Assembly (NCBI GenBank): GCA_009693255.1
Contig: SHXQ01000004.1
Coordinates: 1-64,000, forward strand
Direction: 5' to 3'
Source: Methylotenera sp.
GTDB lineage: Bacteria > Pseudomonadota > Gammaproteobacteria > Burkholderiales > Methylophilaceae
DNA length: 64,000 nt
A program made the translations under genes and the position numbers. Under the pieces are notes generated by a model. The model searched no databases. It was given only the letters and a program-made list of their open reading frames with translations, and was not told the origin of the DNA. Positions within the stretch are counted from its first letter, which is position 1, and every line of letters starts with the position of its first letter. Positions 28,691-39,793 of this stretch are shown in pieces.

Positions 28691-29920
28691 TTAAGTTGAG
28701 CCTTCGGAGATGATTCTCCAAGTATTATCTTCCTGTATCCAGTATTGGCGTTTCTGCATTTTATTGCTTAATGTTGGGCTTCTGAAGTCTTGTGTAAAAT
28801 CAACCACCACCAATTTTTTATCTGTATCTGGGTAGGCAAACATACTGATGTTGCTTAATGAGATATCTACTTTTGGTTTGTTTTCTTGCACTCTAAATTT
28901 ATGCGCTGCCCATTGTTGATAGTTGATGCCATCGTTGGAGAATGCGTGGGAGTAGTGCGATAGATATTGACTGGTATTTTGCGATTTCCAGTCAGCCAGC
29001 CAGGTGTCGATTGCGGCTTGTAGGGTTTGCTTTTCAGCGTTAGATTGATCTGCATCTGACCATTTTAAATGGTTAGCAATAATGACCGGTGTCTTACCTG
29101 TTTGCAATATCGGGGCGAGTGCTTTTAAGTCCTGGTTAGTCAATACTACACAGCCATCACTGGCGTTTGGCGGACGGCTATAAGTGCCACTAGGTGTGCC
29201 ATGCACCCAAATTCCAGAGCCACTCCTATTGTGTTGCGCATCCCATTCATTGGGGTAATTGAGTGGATAAGCACCATCCCCATACATGTCGGCTAAGGGC
29301 TGCGTCAGTTTTTGTTTGGCAAAATAAACACCAATAGGCGTACGTTTATCACCCTCAGATTTTTTATCGACGCCATTTTTTCCTACGGTGACATAGTAGT
29401 CAGCAACATAACTTAATTTATCGCCATTATTTTTATATAAATATAAGCGCGATTTATCCGTATCAACCACAATGACATGGCTTTGTTGTTCATTTGGGGA
29501 TAAAAGTAGCTCGGGAACTTTATCTAAATTTTCATCCGATAAATAACGGTCAATACGGACCCGCGCTTCAGCTTGCAGGTCTTTAATGGCTTCAGTTTGA
29601 TCGGCGTTTGCATTACCAAAAGCTTGCAAGTTTTGAGCTTGCGCCATGAGTAAATCGCCACGCACTAGATAAGCCAGTTTGAAATTAGGAATCGTCCTAA
29701 TGAGTTCATCTACGGTGTTTAAAGCTTGCTGGTTTTTACCTTGCGTTATTTCCAACAAGCTTTTTGCGAGCAAGTTCTCGCTTAGCGCCGTCAATTGGCT
29801 AAGCTTGGGTTTGTGCAATAAGTTGCTCAAGCTGTAGCTGTTGATTGCCGTAGCATTCCACGGCATCAATGTAATCGCCGCTAAAAGTGTGTAGGTTAAA
29901 ACTTTATTCAGAAACATCAA
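28691..29920 (-). CDS. YkuD-type L,D-transpeptidase with C-terminal NTF2/SnoaL-like domain
   Basis: HGTPSGTYSRPPNASDGCVVL catalytic motif; C-terminal IDTWLADWKSQNTSQYLSHYSHAF...YWIQEDNTWRIISE. Confidence 0.9.
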   Translation of the reverse strand: MMFLNKVLTYTLLAAITLMPWNATAINSYSLSNLLHKPKLSQLTALSENLLAKSLLEITQGKNQQALNTVDELIRTIPNFKLAYLVRGDLLMAQAQNLQAFGNANADQTEAIKDLQAEARVRIDRYLSDENLDKVPELLLSPNEQQSHVIVVDTDKSRLYLYKNNGDKLSYVADYYVTVGKNGVDKKSEGDKRTPIGVYFAKQKLTQPLADMYGDGAYPLNYPNEWDAQHNRSGSGIWVHGTPSGTYSRPPNASDGCVVLTNQDLKALAPILQTGKTPVIIANHLKWSDADQSNAEKQTLQAAIDTWLADWKSQNTSQYLSHYSHAFSNDGINYQQWAAHKFRVQENKPKVDISLSNISMFAYPDTDKKLVVVDFTQDFRSPTLSNKMQKRQYWIQEDNTWRIISEGST

Positions 29921-30031
29921 TTAACAGATTACCTTTTAAAAACTTACATGCTGAAATTAAGAAGCGGCGGTTAAGCTAAAATTAAAACATTGTTATGGCA
30001 CTTTGCCTTAGCTAGCCAAATTTCTTACAAC

Positions 30032-31066
30032 TTAATTATTTGCAAGCTCTTGTTGGATGTACCAGTTATCACCTTCTTTTTTCATGACCAGCGTTTTAGT
30101 GGTGTAAATTGGCTTGCCATCAGCACGATAGGCTTGCTTGAAGCGTACTTTAGCGTTGTTGCCATCTATAGTGTTGATATTAAGGCTGGATAAATTAACG
30201 CTGATTTTGGAGGGCTTAGTAATACGCTCTTTACGTTGTTGTTCCCATTGTTTACGGCTTTCACCCTTGGTCGGCTGGAAATTAGCGCCGTAACTAGCAA
30301 AGTATTGGTCAAGATTTTTTGATGACCAAGCTTGCGCCCAGTTATTGACCGCTGAAGTTAAACTATCTTCACTGCTTTTTGCAACATCAACACTCGCTTT
30401 TGTTGTTGGGTCATCCACTTTTTTCACGTCTGTTGAACGCGCAGGGCTGGTCGCTTTTGAACTTGTTTTAGCCGGCTCTTTGGAGGCAATGGTGGTTTTG
30501 TTGCCGGTACCAAACAAGTCTTTGATGAGCGACAATTTGCTTTGAGCGCGGGTATTGCTGGTATCAAGTTGTAACGCTTTGTCGTAAGCTTCAGACGCCA
30601 TACGGGCATAAATGTCACCCAGGTTTTCATGGGCAGTTGCATAGGTCGGGTGGGTTTTAATGGCTGTTTCAAGGGCTTTTCTGGCTTTATCAAACTGACC
30701 TTGGTCTGCATAAAGTACAGCTAGATTGTTGTATGGCTCTGGCAAGTTAGGAAATTTCTCAGTAACATCTAGAAAGCTTTTAATCGCATCATCGCGGTGA
30801 CCCTGTTCAGCCAATAAAACACCCTTCATGAACAATGCCTGCGCATTTTTTGGGTTAGCAGTAATGTAAGTATTTAATCGCTCTATGGCAGAGGCAGCTT
30901 GGCCTTGGTCTGCCATTTGTGAGATATCTTTCAGCTCATCTGCATGTGCAGGGGACATTAATAGGCTAACAGACAAAATCAGTAGTGACTTGGTCATTAT
31001 GGACTTTAGCAAGGTAATAAATTTATTCATTGTGATATACTTTTTTGTTAACTGACAAAGTGTCAT
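30032..31066 (-). CDS. TPR-repeat exported protein with C-terminal NTF2/SnoaL-like domain
   Basis: TPR repeats (AQALFMKGVLLAEQGHRDDAIKSFLD; EPYNNLAVLYADQGQFDKARKALETAI) and VNNWAQAWSSKNLDQYFASYGANF...MKKEGDNWYIQQE. Confidence 0.88.
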   Translation of the reverse strand: MTLCQLTKKYITMNKFITLLKSIMTKSLLILSVSLLMSPAHADELKDISQMADQGQAASAIERLNTYITANPKNAQALFMKGVLLAEQGHRDDAIKSFLDVTEKFPNLPEPYNNLAVLYADQGQFDKARKALETAIKTHPTYATAHENLGDIYARMASEAYDKALQLDTSNTRAQSKLSLIKDLFGTGNKTTIASKEPAKTSSKATSPARSTDVKKVDDPTTKASVDVAKSSEDSLTSAVNNWAQAWSSKNLDQYFASYGANFQPTKGESRKQWEQQRKERITKPSKISVNLSSLNINTIDGNNAKVRFKQAYRADGKPIYTTKTLVMKKEGDNWYIQQELANN

Positions 31067-31204
31067 TCTATCAATAGCCTAGCCAACCTCCAATAGCTTA
31101 TTTAGGTGTAATGCACTATATTTCGCAATAATTTTCTAAATCATCCGCATTTTAATTAGTATTTAATATAATTAACCATTCAACCCTTACACTACCGTTA
31201 GATT

Positions 31205-32626
31205 ATGCTAAAAATTTACAACACTCTCGCGCGTGAAAAGCAAGTATTTACGCCAATTATTGCCGGAAAAGTGAGCATGTATGTATGCGGCATGACCGTC
31301 TATGACTACTGCCATTTAGGTCACGCTCGCGTGATGGTGGTGTTTGATATGGTCAGTCGTTGGTTGCGTGTTTCTGGCTATGCTGTGAAATATGTGCGTA
31401 ATATTACCGATATTGATGACAAAATCATTAAGCGGGCTAACGAAAACAAGGAAACCATTGCTCAATTAACGCAGCGTTTTATCCATGCGATGGACGAAGA
31501 TTCAGTTCAATTAGGGGTAATACGGCCCGATATTGAGCCTAAAGCGACAGACTTTATTGAGGGGATGATAGGCATGATATCTGCCTTGGTTGAAAAAGGC
31601 TTTGCTTATGCGGCAGATAACGGTGATGTATTTTATGCGGTCAAGAACTTCGATGGCTATGGTAAGTTATCAGGAAAGTCGCTAGAGGATTTGCGCGCTG
31701 GTGAGCGTGTGGAAGTGGATACGCATAAAAAAGATCCCATGGATTTTGTGTTGTGGAAATCGGTAAAGCCTAATGAGCCAAGTTGGGATTCGCCTTGGGG
31801 AAAAGGTCGCCCAGGCTGGCATATCGAATGTTCTGCCATGAGCTCACATCATCTTGGCGAACGCTTTGATATTCATGGCGGTGGCCAAGATTTGCAGTTC
31901 CCACACCATGAAAATGAAATTGCGCAATCAGAAGCGGCGCATAGCCACGATGGTAAGTCCTGCCAAATGGTGAATTACTGGATGCATAATGGCTTCGTGC
32001 GTGTGGATGATGAAAAAATGTCTAAGTCATTAGGCAATTTTTTTACCATACGGACTGTGCTAGAAAAATATGATGCAGAAGTGGTGCGGTTCTTCATTTT
32101 ACGGGCCCATTATCGTAGCCCGCTTAATTATTCGGACCAACATTTAGATGATGCTAAGTTAGCGCTCACCCGATTGTACACCGCCTTGCGCGGTCATCAT
32201 ATGGTCAGCGCTGAAGCCATTGATTGGCAGCACGCGCAGGCGGCACGATTTAAAGCGGCACTGGATGATGACTTTAATACGCCAGAGGCCATGGCGGTAT
32301 TGTTTGATTTGGCCAATGAAGTGAATAAGACCAAGTCTGTAGCCGTAGCCGCATTGCTCAGAAATTTGGCGGCTATTTTGGGGCTATTGCAACGTGATGC
32401 GAATGAATTTTTGCAGGGCGTTGGGCAGGTTAGCAATATCCAGTCGAATGCTGTTGAAATGAATCAGCCGTTCGATAGCGATGTGATTGATCGTAAAATT
32501 TTAGAGCGTATAGCCGCAAAAAAAGCTAAAAATTTCGCAGAAGCGGACCATATCCGTAAGGCGCTGGCTGAGGCAGGGATTATTCTAGAAGATACGCCAC
32601 AAGGTACGACATGGCGCCGTGCATAA
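31205..32626 (+). CDS. cysS: Cysteinyl-tRNA synthetase
   Basis: [42 protein letters not shown]. Confidence 0.98.
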   Translation: MLKIYNTLAREKQVFTPIIAGKVSMYVCGMTVYDYCHLGHARVMVVFDMVSRWLRVSGYAVKYVRNITDIDDKIIKRANENKETIAQLTQRFIHAMDEDSVQLGVIRPDIEPKATDFIEGMIGMISALVEKGFAYAADNGDVFYAVKNFDGYGKLSGKSLEDLRAGERVEVDTHKKDPMDFVLWKSVKPNEPSWDSPWGKGRPGWHIECSAMSSHHLGERFDIHGGGQDLQFPHHENEIAQSEAAHSHDGKSCQMVNYWMHNGFVRVDDEKMSKSLGNFFTIRTVLEKYDAEVVRFFILRAHYRSPLNYSDQHLDDAKLALTRLYTALRGHHMVSAEAIDWQHAQAARFKAALDDDFNTPEAMAVLFDLANEVNKTKSVAVAALLRNLAAILGLLQRDANEFLQGVGQVSNIQSNAVEMNQPFDSDVIDRKILERIAAKKAKNFAEADHIRKALAEAGIILEDTPQGTTWRRA

Positions 32627-32662
32627 TTTTTAAAATAAAAAATAGATAGAAGGAAATTAGCT

Positions 32663-33889
32663 ATGCCAGTGAACTTAACTGCCCCGCAAGCCTCGTCCCT
32701 ACTGCCTGTCAGAGGTGTTAAATTAGGATTTTCTGAAGCGCATATGCGCAAAGCAAATCGTAAAGACGTGCTGGTAATGACATTGGTAGAAGGCAGTAAA
32801 GTGGCGGGCGTCTTTACTTTGAATCAGTTTTGCGCGGCACCTGTGATTTTGTGTAAAGATTTTCTTGCGCAAAAACCAGGCGTTCGAGCGTTGTTGGTGA
32901 ATACCGGTTGCGCAAATGCGGGGACAGGCGAAGATGGCTTAAATCGCGCCAAGCAAACTTGTGATGCCTTGGGCAATTTACTACACTTGCAAGCCAATCA
33001 AATATTGCCCTTTTCTACCGGGGTTATTTTAGAGCCCTTGCCCGTAGAAAAAGTGATTGCAGGCTTACCTGCCGCCATTGCTAATTTAAAAGAAGATAAT
33101 TGGTTGCATGCCGCTGAAGCGATTATGACCACGGACATTGTTGCTAAGGGGACCTCGCGCCAAATTCAACTTGGCGGAAAAACCATCACCATTACTGGGA
33201 TTAGCAAAGGCTCTGGCATGATACACCCCAACATGGCGACCATGCTGGGTTACATTGCAACCGATGCCGCCGTTAGCCAGTCTGCACTTGAGAGTATTAT
33301 TCATTACGCGGTCAACAAGTCATTCAATTGCATCACCGTGGATGGCGATACATCAACCAATGATAGTTTGATTCTGATGGCAACTAATCTTGCGGCTAAT
33401 GCTGAAATTACGGAAGCTAGCAAGGACTTTATCACTTTGCGCGATGCGTTAACTGAGGTGGCGATTGAGCTGGCTCAAGCGATTGTGCGTGATGGCGAAG
33501 GCGCGACAAAGTTCATGACGGTCACTATTGAAGGGGGGCGTGATGTCGCTGAATGTCGAAAAGTGGCTTATGCGATCGCACATTCGCCCTTGATTAAAAC
33601 TGCTTTTTTCGCATCTGACCCTAATTTAGGGCGTATTTTGGCGGCAATTGGTTATGCGGGTGTTGAGCGATTAGACGTGAATGCACTCAAGCTCTATTTA
33701 GGCGAGGTGTTGGTGGCTGAAAATGGGGGGCGAGCGCTAGCTTACCAAGAAGAACAAGGATCTGCCGTGATGAAAGAGCAGGAAATTTTAGTGCGTGTTG
33801 ATTTGGCAAGAGGTCACGCTAGTTGCACAGTATGGACGTGTGATTTTTCTTATGATTATGTCAAAATTAACGCAGATTATCGATCTTGA
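32663..33889 (+). CDS. argJ: Bifunctional glutamate N-acetyltransferase/amino-acid acetyltransferase ArgJ
   Basis: [23 protein letters not shown] with the autoprocessing site [25 protein letters not shown]. Confidence 0.97.
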   Translation: MPVNLTAPQASSLLPVRGVKLGFSEAHMRKANRKDVLVMTLVEGSKVAGVFTLNQFCAAPVILCKDFLAQKPGVRALLVNTGCANAGTGEDGLNRAKQTCDALGNLLHLQANQILPFSTGVILEPLPVEKVIAGLPAAIANLKEDNWLHAAEAIMTTDIVAKGTSRQIQLGGKTITITGISKGSGMIHPNMATMLGYIATDAAVSQSALESIIHYAVNKSFNCITVDGDTSTNDSLILMATNLAANAEITEASKDFITLRDALTEVAIELAQAIVRDGEGATKFMTVTIEGGRDVAECRKVAYAIAHSPLIKTAFFASDPNLGRILAAIGYAGVERLDVNALKLYLGEVLVAENGGRALAYQEEQGSAVMKEQEILVRVDLARGHASCTVWTCDFSYDYVKINADYRS

Positions 33890-34895
33890 TACGGTAAAGC
33901 CCTTGTTAGCAAGCCCTATCACGCATGCCGCAGTAGGCGTTATCCAGCGTAGCGACGGCTTGGTGCTACTGGCTGAGCGGCCATCAGGCAAGACTTGGGC
34001 GGGCTATTGGGAATTTCCAGGCGGCAAGATAGAAGATGAGGAAACCCCACAGCAGGCGCTAAATCGTGAGTTGCAAGAAGAATTAGGTATCACCGTAAGA
34101 TCCTCTTATCCGTGGCTCACACGGTCTTTCGATTATCCAGAGAAATATGCGGCGACTGGCCACTTGGAGTCACCGGCGAAAACGGTCAAACTCCATTTTT
34201 TTGTTATCACTGAATGGCTAGGCGAGCCAGCCGGTCTAGAAAATCAAGCCATTAGTTGGCAACGCCCTGACATGGTGACGGTTTCTCCCTTGCTCCCCGC
34301 TAACGCCCCTATATTCAAGGCGCTGACTTTACCTTCAATCTATGCCATTAGTCATTTAAGTGCATTGGGCGATGCTTTGTTTTTTACGCGATTAAAAGCC
34401 GCTTTGGATGGGGGCTTGAGGATGATACAGCTGCGTGAAAAGCAGCTTACGTTGGCAGATTTACCGCTATTTGTTGCGCGGGTCATTAAAATGGCAACTG
34501 CATACCAAGCTAAGGTTTTGCTAAATTCAGGTATGTCATATTTAAATGCGGACTCAGCGCAGGAGTTAACAGCAGCGGGGACGCATTTTACTGCGCAAGA
34601 TTTGATGCGACTGCAAGTTAAGCCAGAAGGGGTCTTGAGCGGCGCCTCTTGCCATAACAGCCAGGAACTGGAAAAAGCAGCCGCCCTGGGACTGGATTAT
34701 GTCATTTTGTCACCAGTGCAAGCCACGCAAAGTCATGCGGAGGCTATTCCCCTGGGATGGGGTAAATTTAGCGCATTAATTGCAGATTACCCATTACCAG
34801 TCTATGCGTTAGGGGGCATGCAGGCGACTGATTTGCATACCGCTAGATTGCATGGTGCACATGGGATTGCCATGCTGCGCGACATTTGGCGTTAA
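33858..34895 (+). CDS. Nudix (MutT-like) / ThiE-like fusion protein; start chosen downstream of the track ORF start at 33795
   Basis: Nudix box [25 protein letters not shown]-terminal ThiE-like [36 protein letters not shown]. Confidence 0.9.
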   Translation: MSKLTQIIDLDTVKPLLASPITHAAVGVIQRSDGLVLLAERPSGKTWAGYWEFPGGKIEDEETPQQALNRELQEELGITVRSSYPWLTRSFDYPEKYAATGHLESPAKTVKLHFFVITEWLGEPAGLENQAISWQRPDMVTVSPLLPANAPIFKALTLPSIYAISHLSALGDALFFTRLKAALDGGLRMIQLREKQLTLADLPLFVARVIKMATAYQAKVLLNSGMSYLNADSAQELTAAGTHFTAQDLMRLQVKPEGVLSGASCHNSQELEKAAALGLDYVILSPVQATQSHAEAIPLGWGKFSALIADYPLPVYALGGMQATDLHTARLHGAHGIAMLRDIWR

Positions 34896-35368
34896 TACGC
34901 GGCTTGCACCATCGCGCTCACATTTTGTTTGAAAAAGGCTTTATTTTTTTTCTTAAAAGTGAGCACAAACTTTACTTGCTCTCCTGCATTGAGGGGCTTT
35001 TTTAGGTCAAATAACATTAAATGAAACCCGCCAGGGCTGAGCTGGTAAGGTTTGCCAGCCTTGAGCGCTAAAGTCTCTAGCATGCGCATTTTCATTACGC
35101 CATTTTCCATCGACATATTGTGAATTTCTATACTATTGGTGACGTCGCTTTCTATGCTAATAAGCATGACATCCTGCCGGCTTAAAAAAGTCATATAAGC
35201 CGCGCCTACATCTTGCCCAGGACTGCTTGGGCGCACCCATGCGTCTTGTATTAAGACCAGTTCTTTGCTTGAGGCGAGCGCTAAAACTTGCACAGAAAAG
35301 GCGCTTAAGCAGAGCAGTAAAAATAATGCGTAATAATTTAAATTGGGGGAACTAAGACTTTTCATCAT
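34892..35368 (-). CDS. PCu(A)C-type periplasmic copper chaperone
   Basis: EIHNMSMENGVMKMRM...PGGFHLMLFDLKKPL metal-binding pattern; signal peptide. Confidence 0.9.
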   Translation of the reverse strand: MMKSLSSPNLNYYALFLLLCLSAFSVQVLALASSKELVLIQDAWVRPSSPGQDVGAAYMTFLSRQDVMLISIESDVTNSIEIHNMSMENGVMKMRMLETLALKAGKPYQLSPGGFHLMLFDLKKPLNAGEQVKFVLTFKKKNKAFFKQNVSAMVQAAY

Positions 35369-35396
35369 TCAACTTATTTTGTTAAAGGTCGTCATT

Positions 35397-35609
35397 CTAG
35401 AATTCGTCAGTCAGGTGTTCAGGTTTGATCTCTTCTGGAATGGTGTAGCCTTCGCTTGCCCACAGGCCTAAATCAATGAGCTTGCAACGCTCGCTACAAA
35501 AAGGCCGGAAAGCATTGCTAGGCGAAAATTCCGATAAATTACTGCACTTTGGACAAGCCACTAAACGTTTTTTTACAGGTTGCATATGACTTGCCGTTAT
35601 AAGTTGCAA
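35397..35609 (-). CDS. yacG: DNA gyrase inhibitor YacG family zinc-binding protein
   Basis: [42 protein letters not shown]. Confidence 0.95.
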   Translation of the reverse strand: MQLITASHMQPVKKRLVACPKCSNLSEFSPSNAFRPFCSERCKLIDLGLWASEGYTIPEEIKPEHLTDEF

Positions 35610-36355
35610 AGGGTTAGCGAGAAGCTGACATCATCATCATATTTTTGTAGTTTTTGAGCAGAATCAAGGGCGTTGAAGCGGATATTTATTGCGTATTTAT
35701 TGGCACTTACTTCTGGAAAGCAGTTGAGGTTGTCGTCCAACACAATCCTTAACATTTGTGCTGGTTTGGCACCAGCCAGCATTTTTTGGTAAGTGCCACT
35801 TGGTGCAATCAATTTGCTAGAGATGCCACTGCCGCGCAAAATATGCAAAATAATGCCGATAGCATCATGCATCGCTAATAGTGGTTTAAGCCAGATTTTA
35901 AAATAAGCTCTGCGACTGCCTTCACCAAGGTTAAGCCAGTAATGATAGGAAGGGAGATCAAATTCACATATGCCTCCAGGAATGCCGGCGCGCTGTTTAA
36001 TGCTCATTAGCCACTCATTGGCCCGCAACGTTTGGCCTAATTTAGTGTTTTCGCTGCGTAATACCTCTGCGGCAACCTCAATATCCTGCAAAATCGTTTC
36101 TAGTGTATTCGCAGCAATGGCTGGATTGCCAAGCAGTGTACGCATGGCATTTTTTTGTCGATCCAACTCATGCAATAGATCTAATCTCAGTTCTGCACGG
36201 TCAATAACATCTAAGATTTGTAACAGCACAATGAGTGCATTGTGATGATGATATTCGTGGCCCGCTTCAATATTGTATAAAAGTTTGGCAAACAAATCCT
36301 CTATGCGAAGTAATGTGCGTATACGCTCGTTAAAGGGATAATCATAGCTAGGCAT
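35597..36355 (-). CDS. zapD: Cell division protein ZapD
   Basis: [33 protein letters not shown]; position next to yacG and coaE. Confidence 0.93.
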   Translation of the reverse strand: MPSYDYPFNERIRTLLRIEDLFAKLLYNIEAGHEYHHHNALIVLLQILDVIDRAELRLDLLHELDRQKNAMRTLLGNPAIAANTLETILQDIEVAAEVLRSENTKLGQTLRANEWLMSIKQRAGIPGGICEFDLPSYHYWLNLGEGSRRAYFKIWLKPLLAMHDAIGIILHILRGSGISSKLIAPSGTYQKMLAGAKPAQMLRIVLDDNLNCFPEVSANKYAINIRFNALDSAQKLQKYDDDVSFSLTLCNL

Positions 36356-36440
36356 GTTGGATGATGAGGATCACTAAATTATTAGCCAAGCAGCGCTATG
36401 TGTCATGAATAAAGAGGCGGTGGTAAGTTAAGCTGAATTA

Positions 36441-37064
36441 TCAAATGTATTTACTAACTATGCAAGTTTTAATGAATTTTTTGTGAATTTTAGTCACATT
36501 TGCTTGTAATTCTGCCAGAGATCCATTGTTTAAGATAACTGCGTCGGCAAGAGATAGTCGAACGGTTCTGCTTACCTGCGCTGCCATCATTGTTTTAACG
36601 GCCAATTCAGTCATTTGACTTCGCGCCATAGCGCGTTTAATTTGCTTGGCTTCGTCACAGTCAATGACTAAAACTGTATCTACCACACTGTCATAGCGAT
36701 TGTTTTCAAAAAAAAGTGGGATGACCAGAATCTGGTAGCTAGGGTGTAAATTAATTTCATTGTCATGCAGTTGTTTTATCGCGCGTTGATAGATCGCTGG
36801 GTGGAGTAAGGCTTCAAGTTTTAGCCGCTCTTGCGGATGTTGCAGTACATGCTCACGTAACTTTATGCGGTTTAATGTGTTATCTTTATTTAGGAAATCG
36901 CCACCAAAAATACCTACAATGTCTGTCAGCAGGGGTTCTCCAGTTGCCGTGAGTGCATGTGCAATCACATCTAGATCCACGATAGGCACCCCTAGGGCTG
37001 AAAATTGCCTTGCGACTTCGCTTTTGCCAGAACCTATGCCGCCTGTGAGTGCAATGATAGTCAT
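36441..37064 (-). CDS. coaE: Dephospho-CoA kinase
   Basis: IIALTGGIGSGKSEVARQFSALGVPIVDLDVIAH. Confidence 0.95.
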   Translation of the reverse strand: MTIIALTGGIGSGKSEVARQFSALGVPIVDLDVIAHALTATGEPLLTDIVGIFGGDFLNKDNTLNRIKLREHVLQHPQERLKLEALLHPAIYQRAIKQLHDNEINLHPSYQILVIPLFFENNRYDSVVDTVLVIDCDEAKQIKRAMARSQMTELAVKTMMAAQVSRTVRLSLADAVILNNGSLAELQANVTKIHKKFIKTCIVSKYI

Positions 37065-37068
37065 GAAA

Positions 37069-37938
37069 TTAAGCTAAATAATAGCTAGCAAGTTGAGGCC
37101 CTAAAAACAGCGCCGCGATTCCAGCGATTGTCAGAAATGGGCCGAATGGCATCGGTATATCGCGGCCGCGCTTAGCGAATACAATGAGGCTTATGCCGAT
37201 GGTGGCACCTAAAATAGAGGAGAGTAAAATGACTGCGGGCAACAACTGCCAGCCAAACCAAGCACCAATGGCGGCTAGTAATTTAAAGTCACCGTAGCCC
37301 ATGCCTTCTTTGCCTGTGACTAACTTAAATAGCCAGTAGATAGACCATAATGTTAAGTACCCTGCAATCACACCGATCACGGCAGAGTTTAAGTCAGTAA
37401 AGCCATGATTTAGATTGAAGAGCAAGCCTAGCCATAGCAAGGGTAGGGTGATGTCATCCGGTAAGAGTTGCGTGTCAAAATCAATAAAAGTAAGTGCAAT
37501 GAGTGCGAAGGACAATACCCAAGCAAAAAGTGTCGTGCTGGTGTAACCAAATTTCCAGCTTACTAAGCCGATTAACACGCCTGTCAGCAATTCAATCAAT
37601 GGGTAGCGGAGGCTTATGGTGACCTGACAGTGATTACATTTGCCTTTTAAAAATAAATAACTGATGATTGGGATGTTTTCTACTGCGGTAATCCTATGGC
37701 CGCAGCTAGGGCAGGCTGAGCGTGGCTTAGCGAGCGTGCAGTGATTGATTTTAGGTGTATCTTTGCCCTGCAGTTCAAGGCAGTTATTGTGCCATTCGCG
37801 CTCCATTATTTTGGGGAGTCTGTGTATCACAACATTCAAAAAACTACCGACCATTAAGCCAAAAATAACGGACAAGGCAATGAAAATGATCGTGCTTTGC
37901 TGTAATGCGACAGAAATATCAGTAAATCCGCTGAACAT
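37069..37938 (-). CDS. pilD: Type IV prepilin peptidase/leader peptidase PilD
   Basis: GSFLNVVIHRLP, CPSCGHRITAVENIPIISYLFLKGKCNHCQ, FIDFDTQLLPDDITLP, GYGDFKLLAAIGAWFG. Confidence 0.95.
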   Translation of the reverse strand: MFSGFTDISVALQQSTIIFIALSVIFGLMVGSFLNVVIHRLPKIMEREWHNNCLELQGKDTPKINHCTLAKPRSACPSCGHRITAVENIPIISYLFLKGKCNHCQVTISLRYPLIELLTGVLIGLVSWKFGYTSTTLFAWVLSFALIALTFIDFDTQLLPDDITLPLLWLGLLFNLNHGFTDLNSAVIGVIAGYLTLWSIYWLFKLVTGKEGMGYGDFKLLAAIGAWFGWQLLPAVILLSSILGATIGISLIVFAKRGRDIPMPFGPFLTIAGIAALFLGPQLASYYLA

Positions 37939-38174
37939 GGCAATCCTTAAAATTTAGCCTGTTGATAGGCTGATGCGGGTTAAGTTATCAACTAAACGCA
38001 TCATCGCATCGTTAAATGTTTGTGGCAACTGGTGCTTGCTTGATCGCGCTTAAGGTTTAAGCTAATAAAATTAACAGATAAGCCCTTGAAAATTTTGCAA
38101 ACAGCCGCAAATACTCAAGTAGATATTTAACGCAGCAAGATATAATGAGCACAATAAGGAAGTAGGAAAGCAAA

Positions 38175-38543
38175 ATGACTAATACCAATCGACAAAATGC
38201 AATTGAGCTATTAACAACAGAATTAAACCGACCTGAGTGGGACGAACCTATTGTTTGTCGCGTTGAGGTTGATTTGCCTGCATGGCTCTCTCAATTGGCC
38301 GGGGGTCGTGATTGGGAAGTCTACTCAGAGGCCGAGGAGGAGACTTGCATTAGCTTTGCCATGCGCCAAGGATCTAAGTTAACGTCAAAGCTCGCTGAAG
38401 TAACTTTGTATCATAATGGTTATGCTATTGTGGATGTAGATGGCAGATTCTTGTTTGACGGTTCTCTCACTTCAGGCGCCAACGATTGCGCGCATTTGAC
38501 GTATTACCACGCGGATAGTGGCGAGAAGATTACACTGAATTAA
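38175..38543 (+). CDS. Small acidic hypothetical protein
   Basis: 122 aa ORF with nearby upstream TATAAT and aaggaag; no family recognised. Confidence 0.65.
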   Translation: MTNTNRQNAIELLTTELNRPEWDEPIVCRVEVDLPAWLSQLAGGRDWEVYSEAEEETCISFAMRQGSKLTSKLAEVTLYHNGYAIVDVDGRFLFDGSLTSGANDCAHLTYYHADSGEKITLN

Positions 38544-38566
38544 ATGACTAAACCACGCGATAAGGG

Positions 38567-39568
38567 TTAATAATTTCTCGACACGGCGAATTTTGCCAAG
38601 GCTAGCATGGCTTGTTTGTAGGGAGAGTCTGCAAAGTGTGCAATGGAGGCGCAGGCTAGGTCAGCTTCTGTTGCCGCAACTTTTCGCACATGCAGTAACG
38701 CCCCAGTACGCTCAACAGCATTCAGCACCGCGGCTAAGTCATTTAGGCCGCCATGTTCAATAGCATGCTTGATGGATGCGGTTTCAGCTAAGGTGCCATG
38801 ACGCATGGCGTACAATAGCGGCAAGGTGGGTTTGCCTTCACTTAAATCATCGCCTAGATTTTTACCAATTTCAAGGCTATTACCGCTTAAATCTAAGACA
38901 TCATCAATCAGCTGAAAAGCAGTGCCTAGATGCATACCGTATAGGCCCAATGCTTTTTCGTCTGTTGCAGTGGCATCGCTGATAATGGCGCCCAGCTGTG
39001 CTGCGGCTTCAAACAATTTGGCGGTCTTGTAATGAATAACTTTTAGATAGGCGTCATCTGAAATATCAGCGTTGTGCACGTTGAGCAGTTGTAAAACCTC
39101 GCCTTCTGCGATGATGTTCGTTGCGTGACTCAGCACTTCCATGGCACGCATATTTCGTACGGCTACCATCATTTGAAATGCGCGTGAATAGACAAAATCG
39201 CCGACTAGCACGCTGGCGGCATTACCAAACAAAGCGTTAGCGGTATTTTTCCCGCGCCGCTTGGATGATTCGTCGACCACGTCGTCATGCAGCAAGGTGG
39301 CGGTATGAATAAACTCAACCACGGCGGCAAGTTGGTGGTGCTCAACTTTAATCTCACCAAGTAGCCCGGCAGAGAGTAGTACCAGCATAGGGCGCAAACG
39401 TTTTCCGCCGCTATGGATAATGTAATGCGCCACTTGATTCACCAGAGTGACCTCTGAGTATAGCGAGTGTTGAATAACACCATTAACCACTTCAATATCT
39501 GCTAATACACAAGATTGTATGGCTTCTAGTGGTGTAGAATCGGCTGGGTTGTTATGTTGTATAAGCAT
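38567..39568 (-). CDS. ispB: Octaprenyl/polyprenyl diphosphate synthase
   Basis: LLHDDVVDESSKRRG and LIDDVLDLSGNSLEIGKNLGDDLSEGKPTLPLLY. Confidence 0.95.
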   Translation of the reverse strand: MLIQHNNPADSTPLEAIQSCVLADIEVVNGVIQHSLYSEVTLVNQVAHYIIHSGGKRLRPMLVLLSAGLLGEIKVEHHQLAAVVEFIHTATLLHDDVVDESSKRRGKNTANALFGNAASVLVGDFVYSRAFQMMVAVRNMRAMEVLSHATNIIAEGEVLQLLNVHNADISDDAYLKVIHYKTAKLFEAAAQLGAIISDATATDEKALGLYGMHLGTAFQLIDDVLDLSGNSLEIGKNLGDDLSEGKPTLPLLYAMRHGTLAETASIKHAIEHGGLNDLAAVLNAVERTGALLHVRKVAATEADLACASIAHFADSPYKQAMLALAKFAVSRNY

Positions 39569-39793
39569 GCTTGGTATCGCTATAGTAAACCTTAATAATT
39601 AACCGATATTTTAACATAAGCAATTTTTGTTTATAGTAGCAGGAGCTAACTGTCAGCACATTAATTAGTTAAAGTTGTGATGAATTGCAGATCGCGTCAT
39701 AATTTTTGATTTAGCTTGCGATTATGGTTTGCTTTGCTAGATTATATGCGTATAATGCCGAGTTCTTTAGAAAGCGTAATTTAAGGCTCAATC

